The translations under genes and the position numbers were made by a program. Below the pieces are notes generated by a model that worked only from the letters and a program-made list of their open reading frames with translations, made no database searches and was not told the DNA's origin. Below, piece by piece: positions 14,392 to 22,959 of a stretch of DNA of 32,204 bases (positions are counted from its first letter, which is position 1; every line of letters begins with the position of its first letter). The DNA comes from Clostridiales bacterium UBA7573 (GTDB lineage Bacteria; Bacillota; Clostridia; Oscillospirales; CAG-272): contig DLLB01000009.1 in the NCBI GenBank assembly GCA_002477905.1, positions 1 through 32,204 on the forward strand. Reading direction: 5' to 3'.

Positions 14392-15993
14392 TCAGTTTTT
14401 TTGTTGGAGTGCGGCGGCAACGAAGCCTTTGAACAACGGATGCGGCTTGTTCGGGCGGGATTTGAATTCCGGATGATACTGCACGCCGACGTAGAACGGG
14501 CGGTCGGAAAGCTCAACGGTTTCCACCAAACGTCCGTCCGGAGACAATCCGGAGAGCGTCAGTCCGGCATGGGTGAGCGCGTCGCGATAAGCGTTGTTGA
14601 ATTCATACCGGTGACGGTGACGTTCCGTGATCTCGTTGGTGCCATAGCACCGCTCCATGGTGGTGTTGCTTTGAATTTTGCAGGGGTACGCGCCGAGCCG
14701 GAGCGTGCCGCCCTTGTCAATATCTTCGCTTTGTCCCGGCATGAAATCAATCACCTTGTGCGGGCAAAGCTCGTCAAATTCGCCGGAATGTGCGTCCGGA
14801 ATTCCCGCAACGTGACGGGCGTACTCAATGACGGCGATCTGCATGCCGAGGCAAATGCCGAAATACGGTTTTCCGTGTTCCCGCGCATATTTTGCGGCGA
14901 GGATCATGCCGTCGATGCCGCGACTGCCGAATCCGCCCGGTACCAGAATCCCATCCACCGCGCGGAGCGTTTCGTCCACGTTCTGCTCGGTCAAGGATTC
15001 GGAATCGATCCATTGGATTTTCACCTCCGCGCTCAGCGCGTAGCCGGCATGGTGCAATGCTTCCGCGACGGACAGATACGCGTCATGCAGTTGTACATAT
15101 TTCCCGACCAGCCCGATGGTGACTTCCGTGTGGCGTTTCTGGATGCTCTCGACCATTGCAGTCCACTCGGCAAGGTCGGGCGCGGGGGCGTCAATGCCAA
15201 GTTCCCGACAAACCACGGAGGAGAAGTTTGCCTTTTCCAACATGAGCGGTGCCGCATACAGGCACGGAAGCGTGAGATTTTCGATCACACAGTCCGGTTT
15301 GACGTTGCAGAACAGGGAGATTTTTTTGAAAATCGAGTCCTCTAACGGCTCGTCACAGCGTAAAACAATCAGATTCGGATTGATGCCCATGCCTTGCAGT
15401 TCCTTGACGGAGTGTTGTGTCGGCTTGGACTTGTGCTCGTCGGAACCGCGCAAAAACGGAACCAGCGTGACATGGATAAAGAGACTGTTTTCCCGCCCGA
15501 CCTCTAAAGAAATCTGCCGGACGGCTTCCAGAAACGGTTGCGATTCCATATCGCCGATGGTGCCGCCGATCTCGGTAATCACGACGTCCGCGTCGGTCTG
15601 CTTGCCCACGCGGTAAACGAAATCCTTGATCTCGTTGGTGATATGCGGGATGACCTGCACCGTAGAGCCGAGATATTCGCCGCGGCGTTCTTTGTTCAAG
15701 ACATTCCAATAGACTTTGCCGGTGGTGAGATTGGAGTATTTGTTCAGATCTTCGTCGATAAACCGCTCATAGTGACCGAGATCCAGGTCGGTTTCCGCCC
15801 CGTCCTCCGTCACGTAGACCTCGCCGTGCTGATAGGGACTCATGGTGCCGGGATCCACATTGATATACGGATCCAGTTTTTGCGCGGCGACCTTCAGTCC
15901 GCGGGATTTCAGCAATCTGCCGAGGGATGCCGCGGTGATGCCTTTGCCGAGTCCGGATACAACGCCGCCGGTCACAAAAATGTACTTTGTCAT
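14392..15993 (-). CDS. pyrG: CTP synthase
   Basis: A 533-residue enzyme that makes CTP from UTP, ATP and glutamine. The N-terminal synthetase domain begins with the P-loop GGVVSGLGKG (residues 9-18) and includes the family segments KLDPYINVDPGTMSP and GGTIGDMES. The C-terminal class I glutaminase domain carries the nucleophile in FGICLGMQ and the histidine/glutamate pair in YHPEF. Length is normal. It has a GGAGG ribosome site that overlaps the end of the ANTAR gene and starts 12 bases after that gene's stop, so it is the last gene of the glutamate/glutamine operon. This couples a glutamine-consuming enzyme to glutamine synthesis. I see no separate pyrG promoter or G-slippage leader in the 12-base gap. 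Confidence 0.97.
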   Translation of the reverse strand: MTKYIFVTGGVVSGLGKGITAASLGRLLKSRGLKVAAQKLDPYINVDPGTMSPYQHGEVYVTEDGAETDLDLGHYERFIDEDLNKYSNLTTGKVYWNVLNKERRGEYLGSTVQVIPHITNEIKDFVYRVGKQTDADVVITEIGGTIGDMESQPFLEAVRQISLEVGRENSLFIHVTLVPFLRGSDEHKSKPTQHSVKELQGMGINPNLIVLRCDEPLEDSIFKKISLFCNVKPDCVIENLTLPCLYAAPLMLEKANFSSVVCRELGIDAPAPDLAEWTAMVESIQKRHTEVTIGLVGKYVQLHDAYLSVAEALHHAGYALSAEVKIQWIDSESLTEQNVDETLRAVDGILVPGGFGSRGIDGMILAAKYAREHGKPYFGICLGMQIAVIEYARHVAGIPDAHSGEFDELCPHKVIDFMPGQSEDIDKGGTLRLGAYPCKIQSNTTMERCYGTNEITERHRHRYEFNNAYRDALTHAGLTLSGLSPDGRLVETVELSDRPFYVGVQYHPEFKSRPNKPHPLFKGFVAAALQQKN

Positions 15994-16005
15994 GATACGC
16001 CTCCG

Positions 16006-16590
16006 TTATTGATAGGTAGATAATAGATTTTCCGCAATTTTGCGTTTGGACACACAGCGGTCCATCGCCTGTTTTTCAATGTAGCGATGGGCTTCCTGTT
16101 CTGTCATTTTCAGTTGTTCGATCAGGATCCACTTGGCACGGTTGACCAAGCGGATTTCCTCCATTTTTTCTTCCATGGAGGCGGTTTTGCGCTCCATTCG
16201 GCGCAGACGTTCGCGCGTTGCGCATAAAAGCTGGAGAGCTTGTGCCAAAACCTGTGGCGAGGTGGGCTTGGAAAGCGTCAGAATGCCATACGGCGTAACG
16301 CGCGCGCTGATGTCCGGATAATGTTCGTTTTTGACGAGAAGCAACACGCCGGCCGCGCTGTTTTCACAGGCGTCCAGTGCCAGCCGCGTTCCGAAATCAT
16401 CCGGCAGCGGGGTATTGACGATGACAAGATCAAAGCAAGCCTCCAGCGCCCGCCGTCGTGCGCTTGCCGCGTCCGGAGCGGTTACAATGGGGGCATACTG
16501 CGTTTCCGGAAGCAGGCGCAGGAGGGATTCGTTCAGTTTTTCGGATACGGACGCAAGCAGAACGCTGTAACGGTGTTCGGTGAGCTCCAC
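16006..16590 (-). CDS. ANTAR-domain RNA-binding regulator with degenerate receiver
   Basis: A 194-residue regulator. Residues 5-120 form a response-regulator-like receiver fold, but the phosphorylated aspartate is replaced: the strand reads DLVIVNTPLPD with N59 at the usual position. Residues 120-135 are a charged helix, likely coiled coil. Residues 135-190 are an ANTAR domain, with LVNRAKWILIEQLKMTEQEAHRYI in outline and KRKIAENLL at the end. ANTAR proteins bind paired hexaloop hairpins in nascent mRNA and prevent termination. The start is GTG with GGAGGG 8 bases upstream. It lies between glutamine synthetase and pyrG in the operon. With no phosphoacceptor, control is probably by ligand or by a protein partner such as glutamine synthetase; that is inference. 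Confidence 0.9.
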   Translation of the reverse strand: MELTEHRYSVLLASVSEKLNESLLRLLPETQYAPIVTAPDAASARRRALEACFDLVIVNTPLPDDFGTRLALDACENSAAGVLLLVKNEHYPDISARVTPYGILTLSKPTSPQVLAQALQLLCATRERLRRMERKTASMEEKMEEIRLVNRAKWILIEQLKMTEQEAHRYIEKQAMDRCVSKRKIAENLLSTYQ

Positions 16591-16622
16591 CTTGTTTCCC
16601 TCCTACGCAAGAATTTGAGATT

Positions 16623-17831
16623 TCAGCAGGTATACGGGGCAATCAGTGCCGATGGCAGGACAGACCGGATAAAATCGCTGTTTCGCGCGATTTTCTTGGC
16701 TTCCGCAAGATCTTTGGGAAGCATGGGACAATCCGCGACGACCGCGGACTCCGCTTCATACAGGTTGCAATCCAGACTTTCGGGCAAGGGAAGCTTTTGC
16801 CGAATCCCCGCAAGTCCCGCCTCGATTAACAGCGTGTAAGCAAGATACGGGTTGCACAGGGGATCGGGCGAACGAAGCTCCGCACGCTTGTATTCGCCCT
16901 CTGCCGCCGGAATGCGGATGAGCTGAGAGCGGTTTTCTTTTGACCAACTGATATATTTCGGCGCTTTTTTCTGTCCAAAGCGCACATAAGAATCCGCTGT
17001 TGTGTTGAGAAATGCCGTCATCTCCGGAATATAGTTCAGAATCCCCGCGATGATCTGCGGCATGGGATCGGTTGAGTCCGTGCTTTTTGCGGAAAAATTG
17101 ATGTGCATGCCGTTTCCGGCGTGATCCGGAAGCGGCTTTGGCGTAAAATCGGCGTACAGTCCGTTGCGGGCGGCAATGGTGCGCACGACCGCACAGAACG
17201 TGATTGCCTGATCCGCCGCAAGCAGAGGATCTGCAAAATGAAAATCAATTTCATTTTGTCCGGGACCTTCTTCATGGTGAGAGCTTTCCGGCTTGATGCC
17301 CATTTGCTCTAATGTCAGGCAGATTTCCCGCCGCACATTTTCCCCCTTGTCCTCCGGTGCAATGTCCATATATCCCGCATGATCGTAGGGGATCTTGGTG
17401 GGAGCGCCGTGCTCGTCCTGGCAGAACAGATAGAATTCCATTTCCGAGCCGAAATGAAAGGTAATGCCTGCCTGCGCCGCTTTTTCCACCGCGCGGCGCA
17501 GGCATGAACGGGTGTCCGCTTCAAACGGCTTCCCGTCCGGATAGGTGACGGCGCAGAACATCCGCACCACCTTGCCGTGATCCGGTCGCCAGGGCAGGAC
17601 GGAGATGGTGGAGGGATCGGGATGTAAAAACAGATCGGAGCGCACTGCGCCGCCGAATCCCGCAATTGCGGAAGCGTCAATGGCGATCCCGTGGCAAAAA
17701 GCCCGACGCAGTTCCTGCGGCATGATGGAAATATTTTTTTGTTTGCCGTAAATATCGCAAAAAGCCATCCGGATGAATTTGACATCCTCCTCCGCAATAT
17801 ACTGCATGACTTCCTCTTTGGAATACTGCAT
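16623..17831 (-). CDS. glnA: Glutamine synthetase, short type I form
   Basis: A 402-residue glutamine synthetase that makes glutamine from glutamate, ammonia and ATP. The beta-grasp N-terminus (VKFIRMAFCDIYGKQKNISI) and catalytic core are clear: GSEMEFYLF with metal-binding glutamates, HHEEGPGQNEIDFHF, NGMHINFS, NRSQLIRIP and the RAELRSPDP segment. It is about 40 residues shorter than the usual 440-residue GlnA; the missing length is mainly near the end, and no adenylylation-site tyrosine motif is evident. It follows the GXGXG gene by 18 bases and precedes the ANTAR gene by 32, so it is made together with glutamate synthase as a GS/GOGAT unit. A role on another amine cannot be excluded but the context argues for glutamine. 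Confidence 0.92.
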   Translation of the reverse strand: MQYSKEEVMQYIAEEDVKFIRMAFCDIYGKQKNISIMPQELRRAFCHGIAIDASAIAGFGGAVRSDLFLHPDPSTISVLPWRPDHGKVVRMFCAVTYPDGKPFEADTRSCLRRAVEKAAQAGITFHFGSEMEFYLFCQDEHGAPTKIPYDHAGYMDIAPEDKGENVRREICLTLEQMGIKPESSHHEEGPGQNEIDFHFADPLLAADQAITFCAVVRTIAARNGLYADFTPKPLPDHAGNGMHINFSAKSTDSTDPMPQIIAGILNYIPEMTAFLNTTADSYVRFGQKKAPKYISWSKENRSQLIRIPAAEGEYKRAELRSPDPLCNPYLAYTLLIEAGLAGIRQKLPLPESLDCNLYEAESAVVADCPMLPKDLAEAKKIARNSDFIRSVLPSALIAPYTC

Positions 17832-17849
17832 ATCTGTTTCCGCCTTTCT

Positions 17850-18569
17850 TCAGTTTGCAACGTACATTTGCCGATAGGGATTTGCGCTGTCCGGGGAGAT
17901 CACCGTATAGGGCGCATGCAAAAGCGCGTCCGGCTGCAATCCGAACAGTGCGCAGAATGTGTCTAAACAGGGCTTGATCTGTGCAAGATCCGCTTCGGTT
18001 GCCGCCTGTGCCTTTGTCTGATGCGGGAAGTGGATTTGGGACAGATCTCCGCGCAAGATCATCTTCCCGCCGTGCATGCCGGTACAGGGGAAATTGCCGA
18101 CGATCGGTTTCCCGTCGGTATGCAAGCCCAAAACCAGAATCAGCCCGCCTGCCTGATATTCTCCGAGAAAGCTGCCGGCTCTGCCGCCGATCACAAGGAC
18201 CGGTTGTTTTTCTTCATAGGCTTTCATGTGGATTCCCGCACGATAGCCCGCGTTCCCGCGGATATAGATCGCGCCGCCGCGCATGGCATAACCCGCCGCG
18301 TCTCCGACGTCACCGTAAACGGCGATGCGCCCGTCGTTCATTGTATCTCCCAGCGCGTCCTGTGCGTTGCCGTAAACGGTGATCTCGGAATCCCCAAGAT
18401 ATGCGCCGAGCGCGTTCCCCGGTACGCCGTGGATGGTGATCCGTTTGCCGCTCATGCCCGCGCCGATAAATCGCTGTCCCAAGCAACCGGTGATTTCGCA
18501 GTCTGCTCCTCCTGCGCGGATCTGTCGATTGAGCGCGGAAAAGTTCAGATTGCCTGCATCTATCACCAT
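17850..18569 (-). CDS. Glutamate synthase GXGXG-domain subunit
   Basis: A 239-residue protein consisting of the right-handed beta-helix that is normally the C-terminal domain of the glutamate synthase large subunit. The repeated G-x-x-G-x-x-x-G pattern is obvious (GCLGQRFIGAGMSGKRITIHG, then NALGAYLGDSEITVYG, DALGDTMNDGRIAVYG, DAAGYAMRGGAIYIRG in successive turns of about 21 residues). In split archaeal-type glutamate synthases it is a separate polypeptide that holds the glutaminase and synthase parts together. Its ATG overlaps the stop codon of the oxidoreductase gene by one base, with GGGAGG 9 bases upstream inside that gene. It is followed by glutamine synthetase. Confidence 0.92.
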   Translation of the reverse strand: MVIDAGNLNFSALNRQIRAGGADCEITGCLGQRFIGAGMSGKRITIHGVPGNALGAYLGDSEITVYGNAQDALGDTMNDGRIAVYGDVGDAAGYAMRGGAIYIRGNAGYRAGIHMKAYEEKQPVLVIGGRAGSFLGEYQAGGLILVLGLHTDGKPIVGNFPCTGMHGGKMILRGDLSQIHFPHQTKAQAATEADLAQIKPCLDTFCALFGLQPDALLHAPYTVISPDSANPYRQMYVAN

Positions 18570-19816
18570 TATAACACACCTCCCAACATTTTTCTACGTT
18601 TTTTTTCACAAAATCCGGATAAAAACGGGATTTTTTTCATACTTTCAAAATCCACTTCCGAAAGCGGGGTTTGTTTGCGGATGAGATCGGTATAGATGCC
18701 GGCGCGCACGGTGTTGCCGATCAACAGAAATCCAACCAACCGACCGTCTTTGACGTACAGCTTTTTGAGCGCGTCGCCGTTCGTTTCCTCATACACCGTT
18801 CCCCCGTGCGCCGGATCGGGGCGGCTGCCTGCTGTCATCAAGTGTAGCCCGAAAAATCCGATGGAATTCATGGGGATTGCCTGATCGAACGCTTCTTTGC
18901 CGCCAGCCAGATTGACGCCTGCCGCATGTCCTTGCAGGTAGGCGTTGGGGAGCAATGCCATGATTTTGACGCTTCCGTCCGAGATGTCCTGTGTTTCTGT
19001 GCAGTCTCCGGCGGCGTAGATTCCTGCAAGGGAGGTTTCGGATTGGGCATTGACTGTGATACCGCGCCCGATCTTTGCGCCGGCGTCTTTTAACAATTCC
19101 ACATTCGGACGCACCCCGACGGCAAGCACCAAGACGTCAAAGTCCAAGACCGCGCCGCTTTTCAGCGTTGCAGTGTGGGGACTAAAGCGCGCCACGCTGT
19201 CCTGCAAGAAAAAGCGGATGCCGTGCGCACGCAGATGCGCCTCCACGCGCGCCGCGCTCGGCACGTCCAGAATACTGGACAAAATATGATCGGCAAGATC
19301 GCATACCGTGATTTCCTTGACGCGTGCATGTAATCCCTCTGCGCATTTGAGCCCGATCAGCCCTGCGCCGACGATCAGCACCCGACTGTCCCGGGCGACG
19401 GCTTTTTCCAGTGCAAGCGCGTCGTCCAAGGTCAGAAATCCGTATTTCTCTTTGACAAGCTCCAGCCCCTCCATCGGTGGTACAAACGGAGTAGAGCCGG
19501 TCGCCACGCAGAGCTTTTCATAGGGCAGAAGCGTTTGATCGTCCAGTGTGACGGTTTTTTGCGCCGGATCGACCTTGACCGCCGTTTTGCCGTAGAGCAC
19601 GGTGCATCGATTGCGCGTATAGAAATCCGCGTCGCGGTATGACAGATGGGAAAGATCCGTTTTCCCCTCCAAATAATAAGAGATCAGCGGACGTCCGTAT
19701 ACGGGGTGCGCTTCTTTGGAAACGACCGTGATCGGGGTTTCCCGATCCATTTGCCGGATCCCCTCGATGCATCCGACCGCGGCAATGGAATTGCCGATTA
19801 TCACATACTGTTTCAT
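18569..19816 (-). CDS. FAD/NAD(P)-dependent oxidoreductase of the glutamate synthase operon
   Basis: A 415-residue two-nucleotide-domain flavoprotein of the pyridine nucleotide-disulfide/NADH-rubredoxin reductase class. The FAD site begins at YVIIGNSIAAVGCIEGI (4-20), the NAD(P) site is VLIVGAGLIGLKCAEG (about 144-159), and the second FAD motif GIYAAGDCTE lies near residue 270. No redox-active CXXC pair is present, which fits the ferredoxin or rubredoxin reductase branch. In this operon it should pass electrons from NAD(P)H through the 4Fe-4S protein to the glutamate synthase core. It overlaps the preceding iron-sulfur gene by 4 bases and the next gene by 1. Confidence 0.9.
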   Translation of the reverse strand: MKQYVIIGNSIAAVGCIEGIRQMDRETPITVVSKEAHPVYGRPLISYYLEGKTDLSHLSYRDADFYTRNRCTVLYGKTAVKVDPAQKTVTLDDQTLLPYEKLCVATGSTPFVPPMEGLELVKEKYGFLTLDDALALEKAVARDSRVLIVGAGLIGLKCAEGLHARVKEITVCDLADHILSSILDVPSAARVEAHLRAHGIRFFLQDSVARFSPHTATLKSGAVLDFDVLVLAVGVRPNVELLKDAGAKIGRGITVNAQSETSLAGIYAAGDCTETQDISDGSVKIMALLPNAYLQGHAAGVNLAGGKEAFDQAIPMNSIGFFGLHLMTAGSRPDPAHGGTVYEETNGDALKKLYVKDGRLVGFLLIGNTVRAGIYTDLIRKQTPLSEVDFESMKKIPFLSGFCEKKRRKMLGGVL

Positions 19817-20250
19817 ACCGTTTCCCTTTCTTCATATCGGATCGCTAAATTCGGGCATCCTGCGACGCAGGCGGGAGAACCGACTGTGTTTCCCAGACAC
19901 AACTCACATTTCTGAACCGCGCCCTGCGCGCCTTCGATCACCGCGCCGAACGGGCAGACCAATACGCAAGTCAGACATCCCACGCATTTGTTTCGGTCGA
20001 TTTTAACCACGCCGTCCTCTTTGTGCATCGCGCCGGAAATACAGCTTTTGACGCACAGCGGATCGTCACAGTGCCGACAGGACACGGCATAGGTGATTTT
20101 GCCGCTTTTCTCCACCCGGATCCGCGGGTAGATCGGCTTGCCTTTGAGCGCTTTGACCATATCCCCGATTCCGGAATTGGCATAGGCGCAGTTGTATTCG
20201 CATAAGTGGCAGCCAAGACACCACTGTTCTTCTACATAAATCCGTTTCAT
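19813..20250 (-). CDS. 4Fe-4S ferredoxin-type electron-transfer subunit
   Basis: A 145-residue iron-sulfur protein like the HycB/DmsB-type small subunits. Four cysteine groups are visible: CLGCHLCEYNC at the N-terminus, CRHCDDPLCVKSC in the middle, CVGCLTCVLVCP and CELCLG...CVAGCP near the end, enough for about three to four 4Fe-4S clusters. It probably carries electrons between the FAD oxidoreductase and glutamate synthase. Its ATG overlaps the stop of the synthase gene (ATGA), with AGGAG unusually close, and its stop overlaps the start of the oxidoreductase, indicating tight translational coupling. The same protein type occurs in clostridial operons for split glutamate synthase. Confidence 0.9.
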   Translation of the reverse strand: MKRIYVEEQWCLGCHLCEYNCAYANSGIGDMVKALKGKPIYPRIRVEKSGKITYAVSCRHCDDPLCVKSCISGAMHKEDGVVKIDRNKCVGCLTCVLVCPFGAVIEGAQGAVQKCELCLGNTVGSPACVAGCPNLAIRYEERETV

Positions 20251-21755
20251 TCTCCTGCGTGGGAGATTCCTAAGATCTCCAGCTCCTTTTCCGTCAGATT
20301 TACGCCGCGCAGCATCAGGCGGTTCCCGCGCAACGCTTCAATGGAGTTGATTCCCATGCCGCCCATCAACTCCTTGATCTCATGCCGCCATGCGGTCATC
20401 AGATTGACCAGCCGCTGTGCACCGATTTCCGGATTCAGCCGTTTGACCAGCTCCGGACGTTGGGTGGCAATGCCCCAGTTGCATTTGCCGCTCTGACAGG
20501 TGCGGCACAAATGACAACCGAGCGCGAGCAGTGCCGCTGTCGCGATATAGCAGGCGTCTGCGCCGAGCGCAATGGCTTTTACGACGTCGGCGGCACTGCG
20601 GATACTGCCGCCGACGACAAGGGAAACTTGATGGCGGATTCCCTCATCGCGTAGCCGCGTATCCACTGCCGCTAACGCCAACTCGATCGGAATGCCCACA
20701 TTGTCACGGATGCGCGTCGGCGCGGCGCCCGTACCGCCGCGGAAGCCGTCAATGGCGATAATATCCGCGCCGCTGCGCGCAATTCCGCTTGCGATTGCCG
20801 CGATGTTATGCACGGCGGCGACTTTGACGATTACCGGTTTTTTGTATTCCGTCGCTTCTTTTAAGGAGTAGACAAGCTGGCGCAGGTCTTCAATGGAGTA
20901 AATATCGTGGTGCGGTGCGGGGGAAATGGCATCCGAACCCTCCGGAATCATGCGGGTACGCGAAACATCCCCGACGATTTTCGTTCCGGGCAGATGCCCG
21001 CCGATGCCGGGCTTTGCGCCTTGCCCCATTTTGATCTCGATTGCCGCGCCCGCATTCAGGTAATCCTCATGTACGCCAAAACGTCCGGATGCAACCTGTA
21101 CGATGGTGTTTTCTCCGTAGCAGTAGAAATCCTCATGTAAACCGCCTTCGCCGGTGTTATAGTAGATTCCCAGCTCCCGTGCGGCGCGTGCAAGACTGGC
21201 GTGCGCATTATAGCTGATGGAACCGTAGCTCATTGCGGAGAACATCACCGGCATGGACAGTGTCAGTTGCGGCGGCAGGATGTCGGTTTTCAACTCCCCG
21301 TTTTCGGCACGGACAGTCTCCGCAGGCTTTTTTCCCAAGAATACTTTGGTTTCCATCGGTTCGCGCAGCGGATCAATCGGGGGATTTGTGACTTGGGAGG
21401 CGTTGATCAGAATCTTGTCCCAATAGACCGGCAGGGGTTTGGGATTTCCCATAGAGGAGAGCAGAACGCCGCCGCTGGACGCCTGTTTATAGATTTCCTT
21501 GATGGTGTCGCTCTGCCAGTTGGCATTTTCCCGAAATACACAGTCGTTTTTGACGATCTTCAGCGCGTGCGTCGGGCAAAGCGACACGCACCGCTGACAA
21601 TCCACGCATTTGGATGCGTCACTCAGCATGATCTTGCCGTCCGCGTCATAAGTATGGACTTCGTTTGCACACTGTCGCTCGCAGACGCGGCAGGCAATGC
21701 ACCGGTCGTGGTTCCGGACGACTTCAAATTCCGGAACGATATAAAAATCTGTCAT
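20247..21755 (-). CDS. Glutamate synthase core (FMN domain with two 4Fe-4S motifs)
   Basis: A 502-residue archaeal-type glutamate synthase. Residues 15-70 hold two ferredoxin motifs (CIACRVCERQC and CVDCQRCVSLCP). The rest is the FMN-binding synthase barrel: MSYGSISYNAHASLA, YNTGEGGLHEDF, KMGQGAKPGIGGHLPG, ISPAPHHDIYSIEDL, VKVAAVHNIA, IDGFRGGTGAAP and the CRTCQSGKCNWGIATQ cysteine cluster of glutamate synthases. It makes two glutamates from ammonia delivered by the glutaminase subunit, 2-oxoglutarate and reducing power. I start it at the ATG at 21755, which overlaps the upstream TGA, rather than three codons earlier where the ribosome site would abut the codon. It needs the separately encoded glutaminase, GXGXG and electron-transfer proteins. 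Confidence 0.93.
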   Translation of the reverse strand: MTDFYIVPEFEVVRNHDRCIACRVCERQCANEVHTYDADGKIMLSDASKCVDCQRCVSLCPTHALKIVKNDCVFRENANWQSDTIKEIYKQASSGGVLLSSMGNPKPLPVYWDKILINASQVTNPPIDPLREPMETKVFLGKKPAETVRAENGELKTDILPPQLTLSMPVMFSAMSYGSISYNAHASLARAARELGIYYNTGEGGLHEDFYCYGENTIVQVASGRFGVHEDYLNAGAAIEIKMGQGAKPGIGGHLPGTKIVGDVSRTRMIPEGSDAISPAPHHDIYSIEDLRQLVYSLKEATEYKKPVIVKVAAVHNIAAIASGIARSGADIIAIDGFRGGTGAAPTRIRDNVGIPIELALAAVDTRLRDEGIRHQVSLVVGGSIRSAADVVKAIALGADACYIATAALLALGCHLCRTCQSGKCNWGIATQRPELVKRLNPEIGAQRLVNLMTAWRHEIKELMGGMGINSIEALRGNRLMLRGVNLTEKELEILGISHAGE

Positions 21756-22855
21756 CAATAGCATCCTTCTTTCACTTTTACAATGACCGGCTCGCCGCCT
21801 GCCGGCGCGTAAAGATGTTCCGCATCCGGCTCCATGGCGCGGATTGCCGCTTCTTCACTGGCGATCATCACCCGATCGTCCTTTTCCGCCACCACCATGG
21901 AACGGAGCTTTAAGCGGTCGTTGAGCGCCATCAATCCGCCGGTAAATCCCAGGATAATGGAAAAAGGTCCTGTGACAAGCAGACTGGGATAGACGGTGCG
22001 TAAATAGGTCAGCTTCTTTGCCGCGGCAGGATCGGTCTTTTCCAACTGCGCAATGGTGCTCCAGAACGGCGCGGCAAGCACAGACGCGGTTTCTTCTAAG
22101 GTCAATCCTTGCCGGCGGAGCAGATAATCCGCAAGATAGGTGATAACTTCCGTATCCGTCTGTAAGGTGCATTTATAGCCGAACATTTCAATATACCGGC
22201 GGTTGGCGTCATAGGAGGAAATTTCGCCGTTGTGGACAATGGAATAGTCGAGCAACGCAAACGGATGCGCGCCGCCCCACCAGCCGGGCGTATTGGTCGG
22301 GTATCTGCCGTGCGCTGTCCAGCAGTATGCCTCATACTCGTCCAAACGGTAAAACTGCCCGACGTCCTCCGGGAATCCGACTGCTTTGAACGTTCCCATG
22401 TTCTTTCCGCTGGAGAACACATACGCGCCGTCGAGGCGGGTGTTGATGTGCATGACTGTGCGGGCGACGTATTCCTTTTCGTCCAGTTGCAAACGGGAAA
22501 GCACGGAGGAGAGCGGTGCGACAAAGTAACGCCAGATCAGCGGCACATCCGTGATCTGCGGAATTTTCCGGATCGGGATGTTTTCCGCTTTGACGATTTC
22601 AAAGCGATCTTTTAAAAGCTTTTCACATTCCACCCGTGCATCGTTTTCGTTGTAAAAAATGTGCAATGCGTAGAATTCGCGGTATTCCGGATAAATGCCG
22701 TATCCGGCAAATCCGCCGCCAAGCCCGTTGGAACGGTCGTGCATCGGCACCATGCTCCGGATCAGTTTTTCGCCGGTCATCAGATGCCCTTCCTTGGAGA
22801 TGACTGCCGCAATCGCGCATCCGGATGGGATGCGGATTTCCCCTTCCCTTTTCAT
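21755..22855 (-). CDS. Class II glutamine amidotransferase subunit of glutamate synthase
   Basis: A 366-residue N-terminal-nucleophile glutaminase that releases ammonia from glutamine for the synthase subunit. The likely nucleophile is C13 in PSGCAIAAVISKEGH, which would require removal of a 12-residue propeptide; this fits glutamate synthases and some PurF enzymes. NGEISSYDANRRYIEMFG, QTDTEVITYLAD and GPFSIILG are class II signature segments, including the Gly-Asn oxyanion region just before YDANRR. The ATG at 22855 is chosen for AGAGG 9 bases upstream; an upstream in-frame TTG (22885) lies in the terminator's U-run. First structural gene of the eight-gene nitrogen operon. Confidence 0.92.
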   Translation of the reverse strand: MKREGEIRIPSGCAIAAVISKEGHLMTGEKLIRSMVPMHDRSNGLGGGFAGYGIYPEYREFYALHIFYNENDARVECEKLLKDRFEIVKAENIPIRKIPQITDVPLIWRYFVAPLSSVLSRLQLDEKEYVARTVMHINTRLDGAYVFSSGKNMGTFKAVGFPEDVGQFYRLDEYEAYCWTAHGRYPTNTPGWWGGAHPFALLDYSIVHNGEISSYDANRRYIEMFGYKCTLQTDTEVITYLADYLLRRQGLTLEETASVLAAPFWSTIAQLEKTDPAAAKKLTYLRTVYPSLLVTGPFSIILGFTGGLMALNDRLKLRSMVVAEKDDRVMIASEEAAIRAMEPDAEHLYAPAGGEPVIVKVKEGCY

Positions 22856-22880
22856 AATGATGTCCTCTTTCCGTATGGTT

Positions 22881-22945
22881 TTCAAAAAATAAAAAGAAGG
22901 CGTTCGTCCGAATGGGGAAACTTCCCCCTCTCGGATGAACGCCTT
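22881..22945 (-). terminator. Promoter-proximal terminator in the nitrogen operon leader
   Basis: On the minus strand a 15-bp arm pair (22945-22931 with 22911-22897, one mismatch) encloses an inner GGGGAA/TTCCCC stem, and is followed by CTTTTTATTTTTTG. It begins only about 10 bases after the expected RNA start, so the default transcript would be about 70 bases long. It is a candidate attenuator. Confidence 0.85.
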
Positions 22946-22952
22946 TGCTCAT
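22935..22952 (-). promoter_or_regulatory. Candidate ANTAR-type hexaloop hairpin
   Basis: Minus-strand AUGAGC-AAAGGC-GUUCAU: a 6-bp stem (one G-U) with a six-base loop that has A at position 1 and G at position 4, the pattern described for ANTAR target hairpins. It uses the 5' arm of the terminator and so excludes it. A second hexaloop, normally required, is not evident. Confidence 0.45.
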
Positions 22953-22959
22953 GTTCCGT

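Noticed and set aside
14293..15345. 350-codon plus-strand frame opposite pyrG
   Set aside because: Antisense to the glutaminase domain of a clearly real CTP synthase.
22856..22952. Possible short leader peptide starting ATGAGCAAAGGC in the nitrogen operon leader
   Set aside because: No ribosome site, the start would be at the RNA 5' end, and the frame has no enriched regulatory codon; the hairpin explanation is stronger.
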